From positions 89,231,740 through 89,295,739 of the forward strand of contig OW804095.1 of assembly GCA_942159475.1 (NCBI GenBank): a DNA stretch of 64,000 nt, written 5' to 3'. Positions 24,585-34,667 of this stretch are shown in pieces. Under the pieces are notes generated by a model. That model ran no database searches, was not told where the DNA came from, and was given only the letters and a program-made list of their open reading frames with translations. Position 1 is the stretch's first letter, and every line of letters begins with the position of its first letter. Source of the stretch: Sthenelais limicola (Eukaryota > Annelida > Polychaeta > Phyllodocida > Sigalionidae). A program made the translations under genes and the position numbers.

Positions 24585-24657
24585 ATGGAGTACCAATAAA
24601 TGACCATGGTGAGCGAGGGTTATAGTATGGAGTACCAATAAATGACCATGGTGAGAG
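24585..24657. repeat. Tandem 42 bp duplication
   Basis: ATGGAGTACCAATAAATGAC followed by CATGGTGAG occurs at 24,585 and again 42 bp later at 24,627. The rest of 23,943-25,260 shows no gene. A poly-C run lies at 24,424-24,435. Confidence 0.85.
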
Positions 24658-25267
24658 ATTGAACTACATTCCTTAGTATCAGGTTGCAAATCTGTCAGGT
24701 CCCAGAATCTTTCAAAGAGAGCTGTCTATATTGCATAAAAAACTTCCAAGGAAAGTCGTTATTTTCTAATTTCTCTTAAAGAATATAGTAAAATTCCCTG
24801 TCCAACAGGTTAATGCATGCTAAGCTTTCCAATTATGTAGACTTTAGCCAGGGAAGCGTCCAAGACAGGGGAGATAACATTGACTGCGTGCTCAGAGAAC
24901 GTTATTCCATACTCAGACCTGTTCAGAAAACGTTCTTCCATCCTCAGACATGGTCTTTATTCCACTGACATCAGGCTGGGAATACAATTAGAATAAAATG
25001 AACCCAGTTATTATATTTATAAAGTAGCTTCAGGAAAGACTAAATTGAGAAATTACCATCAGAGGGAGGAGAACATGTACACAACTATAAGGAGATATTT
25101 GTCAGGCGTTTGATATGGTATTCTTAATAGTCTATTACAGGAGGATAATACAGGAGTTCTAAGAGGACAATATATATTATGTTGTCCAAAAGTATATCGT
25201 TAGAGGCGATGAAAAAATATACATGTACACACATATAGAGAGAGTGTCTCCAGGCCCGTAGGCCCGT

Positions 25268-25365
25268 GCATCTGACCCCCCACCCCACCCCCACCCCCAC
25301 CCGACCCACCCCCCAATCACACACACACACCCATCACCCCCACCCCCCCACCCCCCCGCGTCCAC
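25268..25365 (-). repeat. C-rich tract, G-quadruplex potential on the minus strand
   Basis: Many runs of four to seven C separated by single A (CCCCACCCCCACCCCCACCC and similar), with an (AC)n insert at about 25,318-25,330. The minus strand therefore contains more than four closely spaced G-runs. Confidence 0.7.
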
Positions 25366-25874
25366 AGAGCCAAAGAAGGTCCGCTCACTAAGGGACAAAA
25401 TTATGGATGTCTAAATATCTTATCTGTATGTAACAACAAAATGTAGCCTATACACTAGATTGGCGACAAGTTTGCGCTGCATTGATACTATTTCTCATAA
25501 AAGTGTTATATATGGTAACACAATTTAGTACCAAGTAATGCTAGACGTATAGAAATGTCAAATCAACCGAAAATGAAGAATTGCATCAAACTTCCGCTAA
25601 TTCAGGGGCAATCCCCCCCTCCCAACCACACACACCTAGACCATTGCACAGTTCTCTGTCACACGGATTCCATTTTCATTTTCCGCATACGAAGACTCAT
25701 TTTAATCTATTCTAATCATTGATTTAATTTCAATGGAATCCGAAAACTCACTTTACTTTTCTATGATGTTGTTGAGTTAGGTATGTAGGTGTAGAGGGGT
25801 GGCGAGCTCCTCCTGCATGATTCACTGGCATATTATTAGTTAGAACCTGATTATTAATGGTAATAAATATGATC

Positions 25875-25887
25875 TTCCAACCGAAGC
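25875..25887. repeat. Candidate target-site duplication of LINE A, 3' side
   Basis: TTCCAACCGAAGC at 25,875-25,887 is repeated exactly at 34,655-34,667. It sits a few bases outside the poly(A) end of LINE A. Confidence 0.6.
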
Positions 25888-26060
25888 AAACATTTTTTTT
25901 TTTTTTTTTAAAACTTTATTTATACTGGGAGTGCAAAAATCCCAAACTAGGGTTTTTCACTAAGCCCCAGGTGTGTCTTACATTTCACAGGATTGATCCA
26001 ATATTTCCACAAAATTTACAGAATTTACAATGTTAATGTGTTAATGTTAATGACTAGGAT

Positions 26061-26354
26061 GAACTGTGCCACTGATTCGAAGTGTTAGTTTTCCAGTCAG
26101 GATAGTTTTGTCCAGTGAGATAATATTAATGCCAAGGAATACACTTTGCCACTATTTCGAAGTGTTAGTGTTCCATTATATCGAGACATTATGATTGAGT
26201 ATTATTTTACATTGGTCAGGAGTCAATTCCAGAAAAGTTAACAATAGACTGTAGTTGCTGTATATATACACCGGAGTCCGTGCTATAGAAGTGGGGGATC
26301 ATTATTATTACCAGGGGATACACTATGCCACTATTTTAAAGTGTTAGTGCTCCA
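26061..26354 (-). repeat. Three hairpin boxes in the LINE A 3' UTR
   Basis: Near-copies at about 26,061, 26,141 and 26,321, each TGCCACT followed by ATTC or TTT and AAGTGTTAGT. In the middle copy ACACTT and AAGTGT can pair as a stem. They may be a recognition signal for the element's own RT, as 3' stem-loops are in several LINE clades; this is inference. Confidence 0.6.
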
Positions 26355-26420
26355 TCTTCATATTGGGACCAGTGTTTTCAATATCGGTATAGAGATATTA
26401 TTTGGTTTTGGGCTGCCAAT

Positions 26421-29192
26421 TTAGAGTAATGATTTAAGCCAAATTCTTTGGTTAGTCTTGAAAGCTTCAATTGTTCCAATTCCTCTCTGCCTTGGCGAGA
26501 GTTCATTCCAGGTTTTTGCGCATTTGATTTGGATGGTATTCTGGCCATATCTGCTATTGTACCTCAGGGTTTTGAGAGTAATACCCTCGTTCCCTCTGGT
26601 AGGTCTGGTTGGGTTATTAGTTAAGTGGGGGATTTTTACTCTTTTATAGGCTAAGGTGCGTAGATGCGTTTTCCTCCTGTTTTCCAGGAGTGAGGTATTG
26701 GTTAAGGTGTGAATTCGGTTAGTGGAGGTGTCAGCAGGCAGGTTTAAGGCAATTTTGAGAGATTTGTTTTGTAATCTTTGTAGTTTTTGAAGAAGTTGGG
26801 TGTTTGAGTCGTGTATGACGACGTCACAATAATCAAAGTATGGGAGAATTTTGGTTTTATATATTTTTAGTGCAGTAGAAGAGTCTATATATTTCCTGAG
26901 TCTGTGTAGTTGGTGCGTTTTGTGTGCAATAGTCTTAATTGAGTGGTTAGTATGTGGTTTGAAATTCATTTTGTCATCTATTAGAAATCCTAAATATTTG
27001 TAGGTGGGTACTTGTTTTAGCTGTTGGTCCTGATAGAGTATATGCTTTGTTTTGCTGATTTTTCTTTTCTGCTTCGATCTGGATATGAACATGGTATTGG
27101 ATTTGGATGTGTTAACTAGGAAAAGATTGTTTGTGCACCAGGAGTTTAGTGAGTCAATTGACTTTTGTAGGTCAGAGTAGAGGTATCTATGTCCTTTCCA
27201 TGCGTATAGATTAGGGTATCATCTGCATATAATGCCACTGCTGTATTGGTAATGCTTCTTGTTATATCATTAATAAAAATGATAAACATAAGCGGTCCAA
27301 TTATGGAACCCTGAGGGACTCCTGTGGTCATTGGGGCTTCATCTAATATTGTGTTATTTACTATGGTAGATTGTTTACGATTTTGGAGATAAGATTTACA
27401 CCATGTTAGAAGAGGGCCTCTGATGCCTATGTGGTCAAGTTTTGCAGCAAGGATGGAGTGGTTTACTAAGTCAAAGGCTTTGCGGAAGTCAATAAAAGAA
27501 ATGAGGGTATCAGAATTTGAGTCTAGTTTCCAGGCTATTTCGTCAGTAAATTTAGCTATTGCATCTATTGTTGATTTTCCTGCTCTGAAGCCGAATTGTT
27601 GATTGTCTAGAATATCGTACATTGTGAGATAGTGATAGATTCTGTCATGTACTATTTTTTCGATGATTTTACTGGGTGTGGGTAGAAGTGCTATGGGACG
27701 GTAATTGTTAATTTTGTTTGAGTTCCCACTTTTGAAGAGTGGGACAATCTTGGCTAATTTCCATTTTTCAGGAGTTCGGTATGTGCTCAAGTGAGGACGA
27801 TTTGTTAGTGTCTATTTTCTTAAGCAAGGTTTTAATTTCATTCTCAGTTGTTACAATGTGCTGGAGAGAGCTATTGGAGGGCTGGGTTATTGGGTGCCAG
27901 TTAGGAGATGAGTCTTTTGTGAGATCAGAGGCGATTGTTGCAAAGTAGTGATTTATGTAATTGGGGAGTTTGTCGTGTGATATAGGGGAGTTAGAATTAT
28001 CTGTGAGATTTATTACTGATGATTTCTTATTCGAGTGTGAAATTGAGTTGACTAGTTCCCAAAATTTCTTTGGATCTTTGTTGTTTTGATTTAGTTCATT
28101 AGAAATGAAGTCTTTTTTGGCACTGAAGAGTAACTTTTTTACTTGCTTGTTCAATGTTTTCGCTATTTCCCAATCAGCTGCTTTTTTTGATTTTATAGCT
28201 TTGGTTCTAGCTCTGTTTTTCTCTTTAAGTTTGTCAATAATTTCTGGTGTGATCCAGGGATCGTTAGATATTCTGACAAAGCTTCTCTTCAGAGGTGCGA
28301 TGTCGTTTAAGAGTAGGGTAATTCTTTCGATAATTGTTTCCCAGGCTGTATTTGGACACGAGATAGTGTTGAATAAGTCCCATTGAAAGTTGTCTCTTAA
28401 TCTCCTTGTGAATTCATTCATATTGATATTTCTTAGGGGTCTGGTCCATTTCAAGGATTTTTCTATCTTTATTTTTGCTTTTTTTCTGGTTAAGTAAATC
28501 ATTTCATGGTCACTTAGATTTACGTTCAGTACACCTGAATTGAAAATAATTTCAGAGTTTGTGTAGATATGATCAATTACTGTTCCTAAGAGTATATTGT
28601 CTTTATCTAGATGATATCTGGTGGGAGTGTTTATCAATTGTTTTAAGTTAAATTCAGATTGAAGTGATTTTAGAACTTTCCTATCAGCTGAAGAGGTGTC
28701 ATTATAGTTGACATTGAAGTCACCCAGTATGAATACTTCCGCTTTCTTATTTGTATATATGTAATTTAGTGAATCGGTGAGGTAGTTAGTAAGATTATTA
28801 ATATTTCCAGTTGGAGGTTTGTAGACAGAGCCGATGAAGATTGGTTTTGTGTTATTAAGATTAAGTCTTATCCAAGCACACTCAATGTAGGGTGAACTTA
28901 TATTTAAGTTTATCATGGAGGAGAAATCTAGATCGGATTTAATATAGAAAGCTATCCCACCCCCTTTTTTAGGTGAGGGCTTATTGGGAACATTCCATTG
29001 TCTGTCTAGGCGGTGCAATGAGTAGCCGGGTATTTCTATTTCATTATCAGAGATATTTTGATGGAGCCAAGTTTCTGAGAGAGTCATTACTGAGGGTTTT
29101 ATCTGAATTATTTCTTGCTTAAGGAGGTCAAATTTACCAAAAACGCTTTGGGTATTTAAGTGGTAGAAGGAGAGGCCTTTGTTTAGGGCCAT
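26421..29192 (-). pseudogene. LINE A ORF2: AP endonuclease and reverse transcriptase, frameshifted
   Basis: The endonuclease starts at 29,192. FYHLNTQSV is followed by LSETWL, GGGIAFYI, GSVYKPP, ILGDFNVNY, IDHIYTNS and LSDHEMI, the full order of AP-like endonuclease motifs for nicking target DNA. At about 27,780 a short segment is missing and the frame shifts. The RT then reads TPEKWKLAKIVPLFKSG, NNYRPIALLPTPSKIIEKIV, QFGFRAGKSTIDAI, FIDFRKAFDLVNH (motif A), TTGVPQGSIIGPLMF (motif B) and LYADDTLIY (motif C). A second shift at about 27,180 leads to KQVPTYKYLGFLIDDKMNF and the tail WNELSPRQRGIGTIEAFK. All RT catalytic aspartates are present. Only the frame breaks kill it. It is of CR1/L2 type, the same general group as LINE B but clearly divergent. 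Confidence 0.92.
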
Positions 29193-29651
29193 AGTTGGAA
29201 GAGGACCCCTTATTTGCAGAATTCTGCTAGGGGATAGAGAGGCTAGGAGAGTGGGGCGAGCAGGAAGGCGGTGGTCCTACAAGCACTAGGGAATTTTTTG
29301 AGAAAGTGGGAGGCAAGTTGCACAGGGGCTCGCAGGTAAGAGACCCAGGAAGACAAGAGGTTAATTAATAAATGGGTTTTATTTACTAATTTGATTAGAT
29401 AGGAGTTAAGTTTGTTAAGAGTTAGGAGTTAGGATAAGATAGAGTTAGGGATTGGTAAGTAGGTAGATAGAGTGAGTCTGTCCAGCGAGTGTTAATTGAA
29501 CTACATACATAGTATAGGGGAGTGAGTTTGTGGTACGAGAGGGAGGCCGTTCCTATGATATATATGTCTGCCGTGTGCATCTAGGTGAGTGCGGTCAACG
29601 GGTGAGGGGGGACGGCTATATGCCGTCCATGCGGTATGGATTTCCCATTGT

Positions 29652-30180
29652 TTGCCACACACAAAGCGTGATTACAATGTATTTTGTAGGAAACATGATA
29701 CTGGGTTTATTTTCAAGAGACAGTTTCAGTTGTAGGTTCATATTTGACAATTTGAGCATGTATGCGTTATAGTGTGCGTCTATGTCATTCAATGATAATG
29801 ATTATGCTTACTGCTTGCCACACACAAAGTGTGATTGCAGTTCTAGGGCAGAGGAATAGATATACAGGATATATGCGAGTATGTACAAGATAAATAAATC
29901 AATGACGAGAGCAAAACAAATTGTCAAAATATCTAATTATCAGGGGCAAAAGACAAAGTCAAGTCGGTGGTGATAATCAGAGCTTGCCACAGTCACGGTG
30001 TGATTGCAATGATCTTATAGGGTAAACCAAACATAAAGTTTAGATATACATAATTACTGACGAGAGCAGAGCGCGGTGCATGCGACTCGTATTGTAATGT
30101 ACATGGTTATGCGCGGGCTAGATTCACTGTAACTCGTATATATCTACTCAATTGCTTGCCACACATTGTGTGTTGCAATT
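29652..30180 (-). repeat. Four-fold repeat box in the LINE A spacer
   Basis: TTGCCACACACAAAG followed by a GTG-ATTGCA phrase occurs at about 29,652, 29,815, 29,985 and 30,155, a period of about 163-170 bp. Each box can pair CACAC with GTGTG. A second phrase, GACGAGAGCA, recurs at about 29,904 and 30,060. The last box overlaps the end of the SGNH ORF, so the array starts inside coding sequence. Confidence 0.75.
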
Positions 30181-30846
30181 GGTTTTGGTCCCTTATGCAG
30201 GTTTTCCTGATATTTTTATAAAAGGTTGTAAATGTCATGTATGCAAATTTAGCAATTGTATCCTTGTTGAAGTGCAGTCCATCTTTGGTGGTTGCTGTGT
30301 AGCGATGAGCTGTGTACAATTTTCTTTTTTTATGAATTACACCCTCCAGGTGAGGTCCGATTATCTTTGCTTTGCGATTGATTTTTCTAATCAATGTATT
30401 GATGAGACCGATCGCGGAGTGGATTTCAGCTTGATCTTCAAGGGAAGAAAGCCAGCCATTAGTATACTGTTCTAGGGATAGGCCGGGAATCTCCATCACG
30501 ATTAATGCTTTACATGTTGCATTTAGTACACGGATTAATGGGTAGAGCTCGTTTGTGAAGTGCTCAGCAGCTAAACGATGATTAGGGAAGCGGGGGTAAA
30601 TCCTCCTACCTTTGAGCTTTTCCGTTAACTCATTGATACCAGCAAGCACGTAGCATCTATGTCGAATTGTTGGAACTTATACCTTATGTATGCTTCGTTG
30701 GCTATGTCACTTAGCCTCGCGCCAGGCAGCGGGAGGCAGGTGAAATTGATGTCGAAACAATTATATTGGTTTAGTAAGGCCTGAATTGGTGTTTCCCAAT
30801 TCCTCACTCTAGAGTCTCCAATGAGTAGAATCTCAAAACAAGGCAT
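30107..30846 (-). pseudogene. LINE A SGNH/GDSL-type hydrolase ORF, one frameshift
   Basis: It starts 20 nt after the ORF1 stop, so it is a separate cistron rather than a domain of ORF1. It begins MPCFEILLIGDSRVRNWE, where GDS is block I with the nucleophilic serine. A glycine block II follows (LPLPGARLSDI). A one-base slip at about 30,650 moves the frame to LAGINELTEK, block III with glycine and the oxyanion asparagine. Near the end DGLHFNKDT supplies block V with aspartate and histidine. All four catalytic blocks of the SGNH esterase fold are therefore present, and length (about 245 residues) fits. SGNH esterases are known inside ORF1 of some CR1/L2 LINEs, where a lipid or ester substrate is suspected but not settled. 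The open frame downstream of the slip is 180 codons. Confidence 0.88.
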
Positions 30847-30866
30847 AATGATGATTTTGAGAATAA

Positions 30867-32636
30867 TCAGCCTAGGTCAGGGAGCTCAGGGACTTTGATT
30901 AGGATTTTTCCTCCAATGTTTTTATGCGTAGTGACTTGGTCTTTGCTCAGTCCTATCGCGTCTGAGAGGTGATAACCACACCCGTAATAGGGGTCCATTG
31001 TGGCCTCGTAAAAGGTTGCATCTTTTGAGTACTCTCTTATGAAGGTATTTAATTGCTCATTTTGTTCGAATTTCAGTCTTACACAGTCGAGTAAGGTATC
31101 GTAGGCTACGTCCTCAGTCCAGTTGGCTGACTCTGGGACTTGATTGGCCAGACGTTTAGCTACATAGGGATTTCGAACAGACTTGATTCTGTCATTCAAG
31201 GACTGATCCGCATTACACATGATTGCCTTCCTTGTCTGGAACAGCTGTTCCGCGGAATTTGCTGTTATGTCATCGAATGTTATGTCACATATATACATAT
31301 TGGACAGAGGGCTCATATGCCCCTGAAATGCCACGCCATCGGTGGTTTCTATAGTGGATGCGTTCTCTCTAGTGATCCCACTAGGTAGTCTGTCAAAGTC
31401 GTCTCTGTCGTACGTTTCTCCCTCAATGACGACAGAGAAGCCCTTAGGCCTTGCGTTTAACTTATGGACCGATCTTGCGGCGTTAGTGATTGTTCGTGCT
31501 TCTGATAAATAAACCTGCTCCTCTTCGGTTGAATCAGAGGAGATTCTAATGTTAGAAAGGGCCGGATTATTTTTGCTGTTGTTCAAGCATCTGAAGATTT
31601 CTAATTTGAGTTTAATTGTGGGAAGAGTTACTTTAATTGGGCGTGGATATTTTGCATTTGCTGCTGGTCTTGGTTTACCCAGTCTCTCTGGGTTACTGAA
31701 ATTAACGTTTAGATTCAATAGTTTAAAGAGATCGATTATTTGTTTGTCAAGGGCGACTCCATCCTTCTCTTCAACACCTTGTATGATAATCCTGAAATCC
31801 CTTGGTCTTTCAGAGGGGAATGCATTCGATGGATTGGTAATTTGTTTGCCAGCTGGATTAAAAGTTGGCAGGCGGGTGTTGGGTGGGATTAGGCCCGCTC
31901 CGAGTGGGGGGAACTGCGCATTTTGTGTGGCTGATTCAATCGAGATTTTGTTGACTTTTACTTGGTTTGAGAGAACGTCTATTTTGTTTTGCAAAATCAG
32001 CAGATTTTGGTTAATATTGGTGTCTGCCTTCAAGTGCTTGTCAGACATACATTTCATGCTTTCGTTTAACGTAGAAATGTGCGTTTTGTGGGCAACAGCT
32101 AGGGATTGGATCTGACTAAATGATGTTTGCATGTTAGAAAAGCCCAGTAGGATCTCGTCCATTTTTTCTTCCCTTTTAATAAATTTCTGCATAAATTCCG
32201 CTTTCATGAAATTATCATAATGGAATTGACTTATCTGCATAGAAGCTTGATGATTCTGTTGGTATTGCTGGTGTTGGTAGCTTTGCATGGCCAATGAAGT
32301 CGGGGCAACAGTTGTCGTTCTTCCATTTTGGGGGTGGTTGTCTGGAGGAGGAGAATACTTGTAGTGAGATCCAAAATGAGCAGGATCGATTGGGTAGCCA
32401 CTGGCTGGGGGACAAAAGGGTTGCAAACTTGGTCCTTGATAGCAAGAATTGTCCGATATCTGGTAACTATCCCCTTTTTGCGACGAAGAGTCACAGCTAT
32501 TGCTTTGGGCCTGAGAGTCCGGTGGAGCGTGGGTATACATATCACTATTGATCGTGCGTAGGTCTGTGTCTTTGAATAAATTTACTGCTCCTAAGTTTCT
32601 GGAAGATCTAGACGATCTGGAATTGTTACTGGACAT
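30867..32636 (-). CDS. LINE A ORF1: coiled coil, RRM-like region and NADAR domain
   Basis: An intact 589-codon ORF. Residues 1-140 are rich in Ser, Gln, Asn and Pro and look disordered (QSYQHQQYQQNHQ). About 150-245 is helical and suits a trimerising coiled coil. About 280-400 is the RNA-binding fold of LINE ORF1 proteins: FRIIIQGVEEKDG, then IDLFKLLNLNV, ERLGKPRP, PRPIKVTLP and RISSDSTEEEQ. After a linker (ETYDRDDFDRLPSG) comes NADAR at about 434-575. Family hallmarks are SPLSNMYICDITFDD, the glutamate motif NSAEQLFQTRKA, VRLKFEQNEQL and EATMDPYYGCGYHLSD. NADAR enzymes cleave N-glycosidic bonds of ribose-phosphate compounds, and some remove ADP-ribose from guanine. The ATG at 32,636 starts MSSNNSRSSR with no better in-frame alternative. 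The ORF1 protein should coat element RNA; the role of NADAR is unknown. Confidence 0.9.
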   Translation of the reverse strand: MSSNNSRSSRSSRNLGAVNLFKDTDLRTINSDMYTHAPPDSQAQSNSCDSSSQKGDSYQISDNSCYQGPSLQPFCPPASGYPIDPAHFGSHYKYSPPPDNHPQNGRTTTVAPTSLAMQSYQHQQYQQNHQASMQISQFHYDNFMKAEFMQKFIKREEKMDEILLGFSNMQTSFSQIQSLAVAHKTHISTLNESMKCMSDKHLKADTNINQNLLILQNKIDVLSNQVKVNKISIESATQNAQFPPLGAGLIPPNTRLPTFNPAGKQITNPSNAFPSERPRDFRIIIQGVEEKDGVALDKQIIDLFKLLNLNVNFSNPERLGKPRPAANAKYPRPIKVTLPTIKLKLEIFRCLNNSKNNPALSNIRISSDSTEEEQVYLSEARTITNAARSVHKLNARPKGFSVVIEGETYDRDDFDRLPSGITRENASTIETTDGVAFQGHMSPLSNMYICDITFDDITANSAEQLFQTRKAIMCNADQSLNDRIKSVRNPYVAKRLANQVPESANWTEDVAYDTLLDCVRLKFEQNEQLNTFIREYSKDATFYEATMDPYYGCGYHLSDAIGLSKDQVTTHKNIGGKILIKVPELPDLG

Positions 32637-33750
32637 GACCAGTCACTTTTGGTAAATGATTATCCTAGATCGGAGGAGATTGGTAATGTTATTTCCCTTG
32701 TCTTGTGTAAAACACCTGCGAGCACTGTTGAAGCGTCTCACCTCGCTGCTGCCATCTTGATTTCTCATTAGAAATCTATGAGAGAAAAACGCTTTGTATA
32801 CAGTTTATCGAACACCATATATTGTTTAGAAGCTTTGGTAAAAGAAAGAGAAAAAATTAGTCCGTACAAAATCTAATCCATTCATTAATCTTTTAGCCTA
32901 TATAATAAAGACGGGGTGGACGCTTACTGAGCTCTCCACATGGAAAAGGGGGAGACGGGGGACCAGTCGACTAAAGAGAGGCTGCTGGTCACGGGTTTTC
33001 CTTCCCTCTTATAACCACCTCCTCGCCAGAGAACTGAGGAGGGTCAAACTACGCGAGAGAGTGTGAGAGAGCACCCTGGCCGACCGGTCCCCAGTAAAGC
33101 ATGCATGTGTTATGTAACCCAAGCTGTCAGTGGTTGCATTCGGGAAGCAAATGCTTGGTGGTCCAATATACAGACATTAGTGGTTGCATTCGGGGAGCTC
33201 TCTGATATCTCTCTCTGATCTCTCTCTCTCTCTCTACCGCTAACGGGGGACGTCTGTGTGTGAATACACAATACCGACGCATAGGTAAAGATAGCGGCGG
33301 CCGTTTGTTATTAAATGTTATCGTTATTATATTGGTTTAAACTGCTGCAATCTAAGGTTGTCATCCTGCTTAGAGGATCGGCAAGGGTGTCAACGTTCTT
33401 CTCCAGACCATTGGCCACACACAACTCCAACAACAATAACTCATAACTGTGCAAGAATGTGCAAGTGTATGTCTAGGGGAGGGGTTGCGTTTGTTACAGA
33501 GATGCAAGTTATAACCAGAGTGTGAAATTAACTTTTGGCGGGTAAAAGCAGATATTTACCCGCCCACAAATTACACTTTTATTACAGAATTCAGAGGTGA
33601 TTTCAGTCACACAAGTAAATATATGAGTAATTCTCCCAAGCGGGCAGCATTTGATTTCAGGGGTCCATTTTTTTTTTTAGAAAAAGTAAAATTCGTTGAA
33701 TCTGTACAATCTTTACAGGCCCGTAACCAGGGGGTGTCAGGGGTGTTCGA

Positions 33751-34217
33751 ATGAAACCCTCTTATATCAGTCATTCTCATTTCTCCTCTCCCTCTCTTCT
33801 CCTCCCCCTCCCTCTCTGTCCCTCTTTCTCTCTCTCTGTCCCTCCCTCTCTCTATCTCCCTCCTACACCTCCTTCTTTCCGACCAACTTTTTTTTCGACC
33901 CAACTTTTTTCCGACCAACTTTTTTATTACTAACTTTTTTACGATTTTTTTTTTTTACAAAAGAATGTACCTGTCCACACATTACTCATTATTATTAAGG
34001 AGGGGGAATAAAAGGAGAGGAAGAGCAAGGAAGGTAGTTGGGGAGGGGGAGGAGAAGGAAAATTGATAGATGTATAGACTATAGGTGTGTGGGGGGGTAG
34101 CACAAATTTTTCCATGAAACCCTCTTATATCAGTCATTTTCATCTCTCCTCTCCCTCTCTTATCCTCCCCCTCTCTCTCTCTCTGTCCCTCCCTCTCTCT
34201 CTGTCCCTCCTACACCT
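33751..34217. repeat. Two direct copies of a CT-rich 105-120 bp unit
   Basis: 33,751-33,870 and 34,114-34,217 both start ATGAAACCCTCTTATATCAG and run through CTCCTCTCCCTCTCTT to CCTCCTACACCT. They lie in the leader region assigned to LINE A and may be a nested repeat or promoter-region duplication. The remaining leader (32,637-33,750) holds a short duplicated phrase, AGTGGTTGCATTCGGG, at about 33,132 and 33,180, plus a (CT)n tract at 33,207-33,235. No gene is visible. Confidence 0.8.
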
Positions 34218-34654
34218 TAGGCCTACTACCCCGACATAGCCCCCCCCCTGTGATTTTAGCCATTTTTGACGATCAAATTGATATCTCCAAATTAAAATAA
34301 ACGTCCAGTAAATTGTTGGATTCCTATAAGAAGTAGAAACACAACTGCCTCTACAATCCAAGTGCCGAAGGCACTTGTCCTTCTTTTATTCGGAGTATTG
34401 CTAAAAAGAAATGTAGTAAATAGTAGCGCTAATAGTAGTAGTAGTAATAGTAGCGCTTATTCTTTGGTGCAATTCTAGTGAGGGACCGATATTATTCACA
34501 ATGTTTGAATTATAGTCTGGATGTGCCATGCGAATATCTAAAGTGTGTAGACACAAGCACAGAATAAAAAATAACTAGATTTTTAACAAATATGCCACCA
34601 TTACTATAATAGCGGTATTATTGTATCGCATCATGCATACATACTGAAATCCAT

Positions 34655-34667
34655 TTCCAACCGAAGC
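34655..34667. repeat. Candidate target-site duplication of LINE A, 5' side
   Basis: Exact second copy of TTCCAACCGAAGC found at 25,875. An exact 13-mer in these two short flanks is unlikely by chance. Confidence 0.6.

Larger units (their letters stand above)
25888..34654 (-). mobile_element. LINE A: full-length but decayed NADAR/SGNH retrotransposon
   Basis: A minus-strand non-LTR element bounded by a candidate 13 bp duplication. From 5' to 3' it has about 2.0 kb of leader (34,654-32,637, with CT-rich repeats), ORF1 with NADAR (32,636-30,867), an SGNH hydrolase ORF (30,846-30,107), a spacer with four repeated boxes, endonuclease-RT ORF2 (29,192-26,421), and a 3' UTR with three hairpin boxes. 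It ends in AATAAA and a poly(A) tract (T-run 25,893-25,909 on the plus strand). Frameshifts interrupt the SGNH and ORF2 frames, while ORF1 is open. If the duplication is not the true target site, the 5' end could lie nearer 32.8 kb. Confidence 0.8.

Noticed and set aside
27739..28386. Plus-strand open frames within LINE A ORF2
   Set aside because: Antisense shadows of a well-supported EN-RT gene.
29652..30180. Regular spaced repeats as a CRISPR array
   Set aside because: Boxes are imperfect, spacers are about 140 bp and the context is an animal LINE.
31549..32115. 188-codon plus-strand frame
   Set aside because: Lies antisense to LINE A ORF1; hydrophobic composition and no motif.
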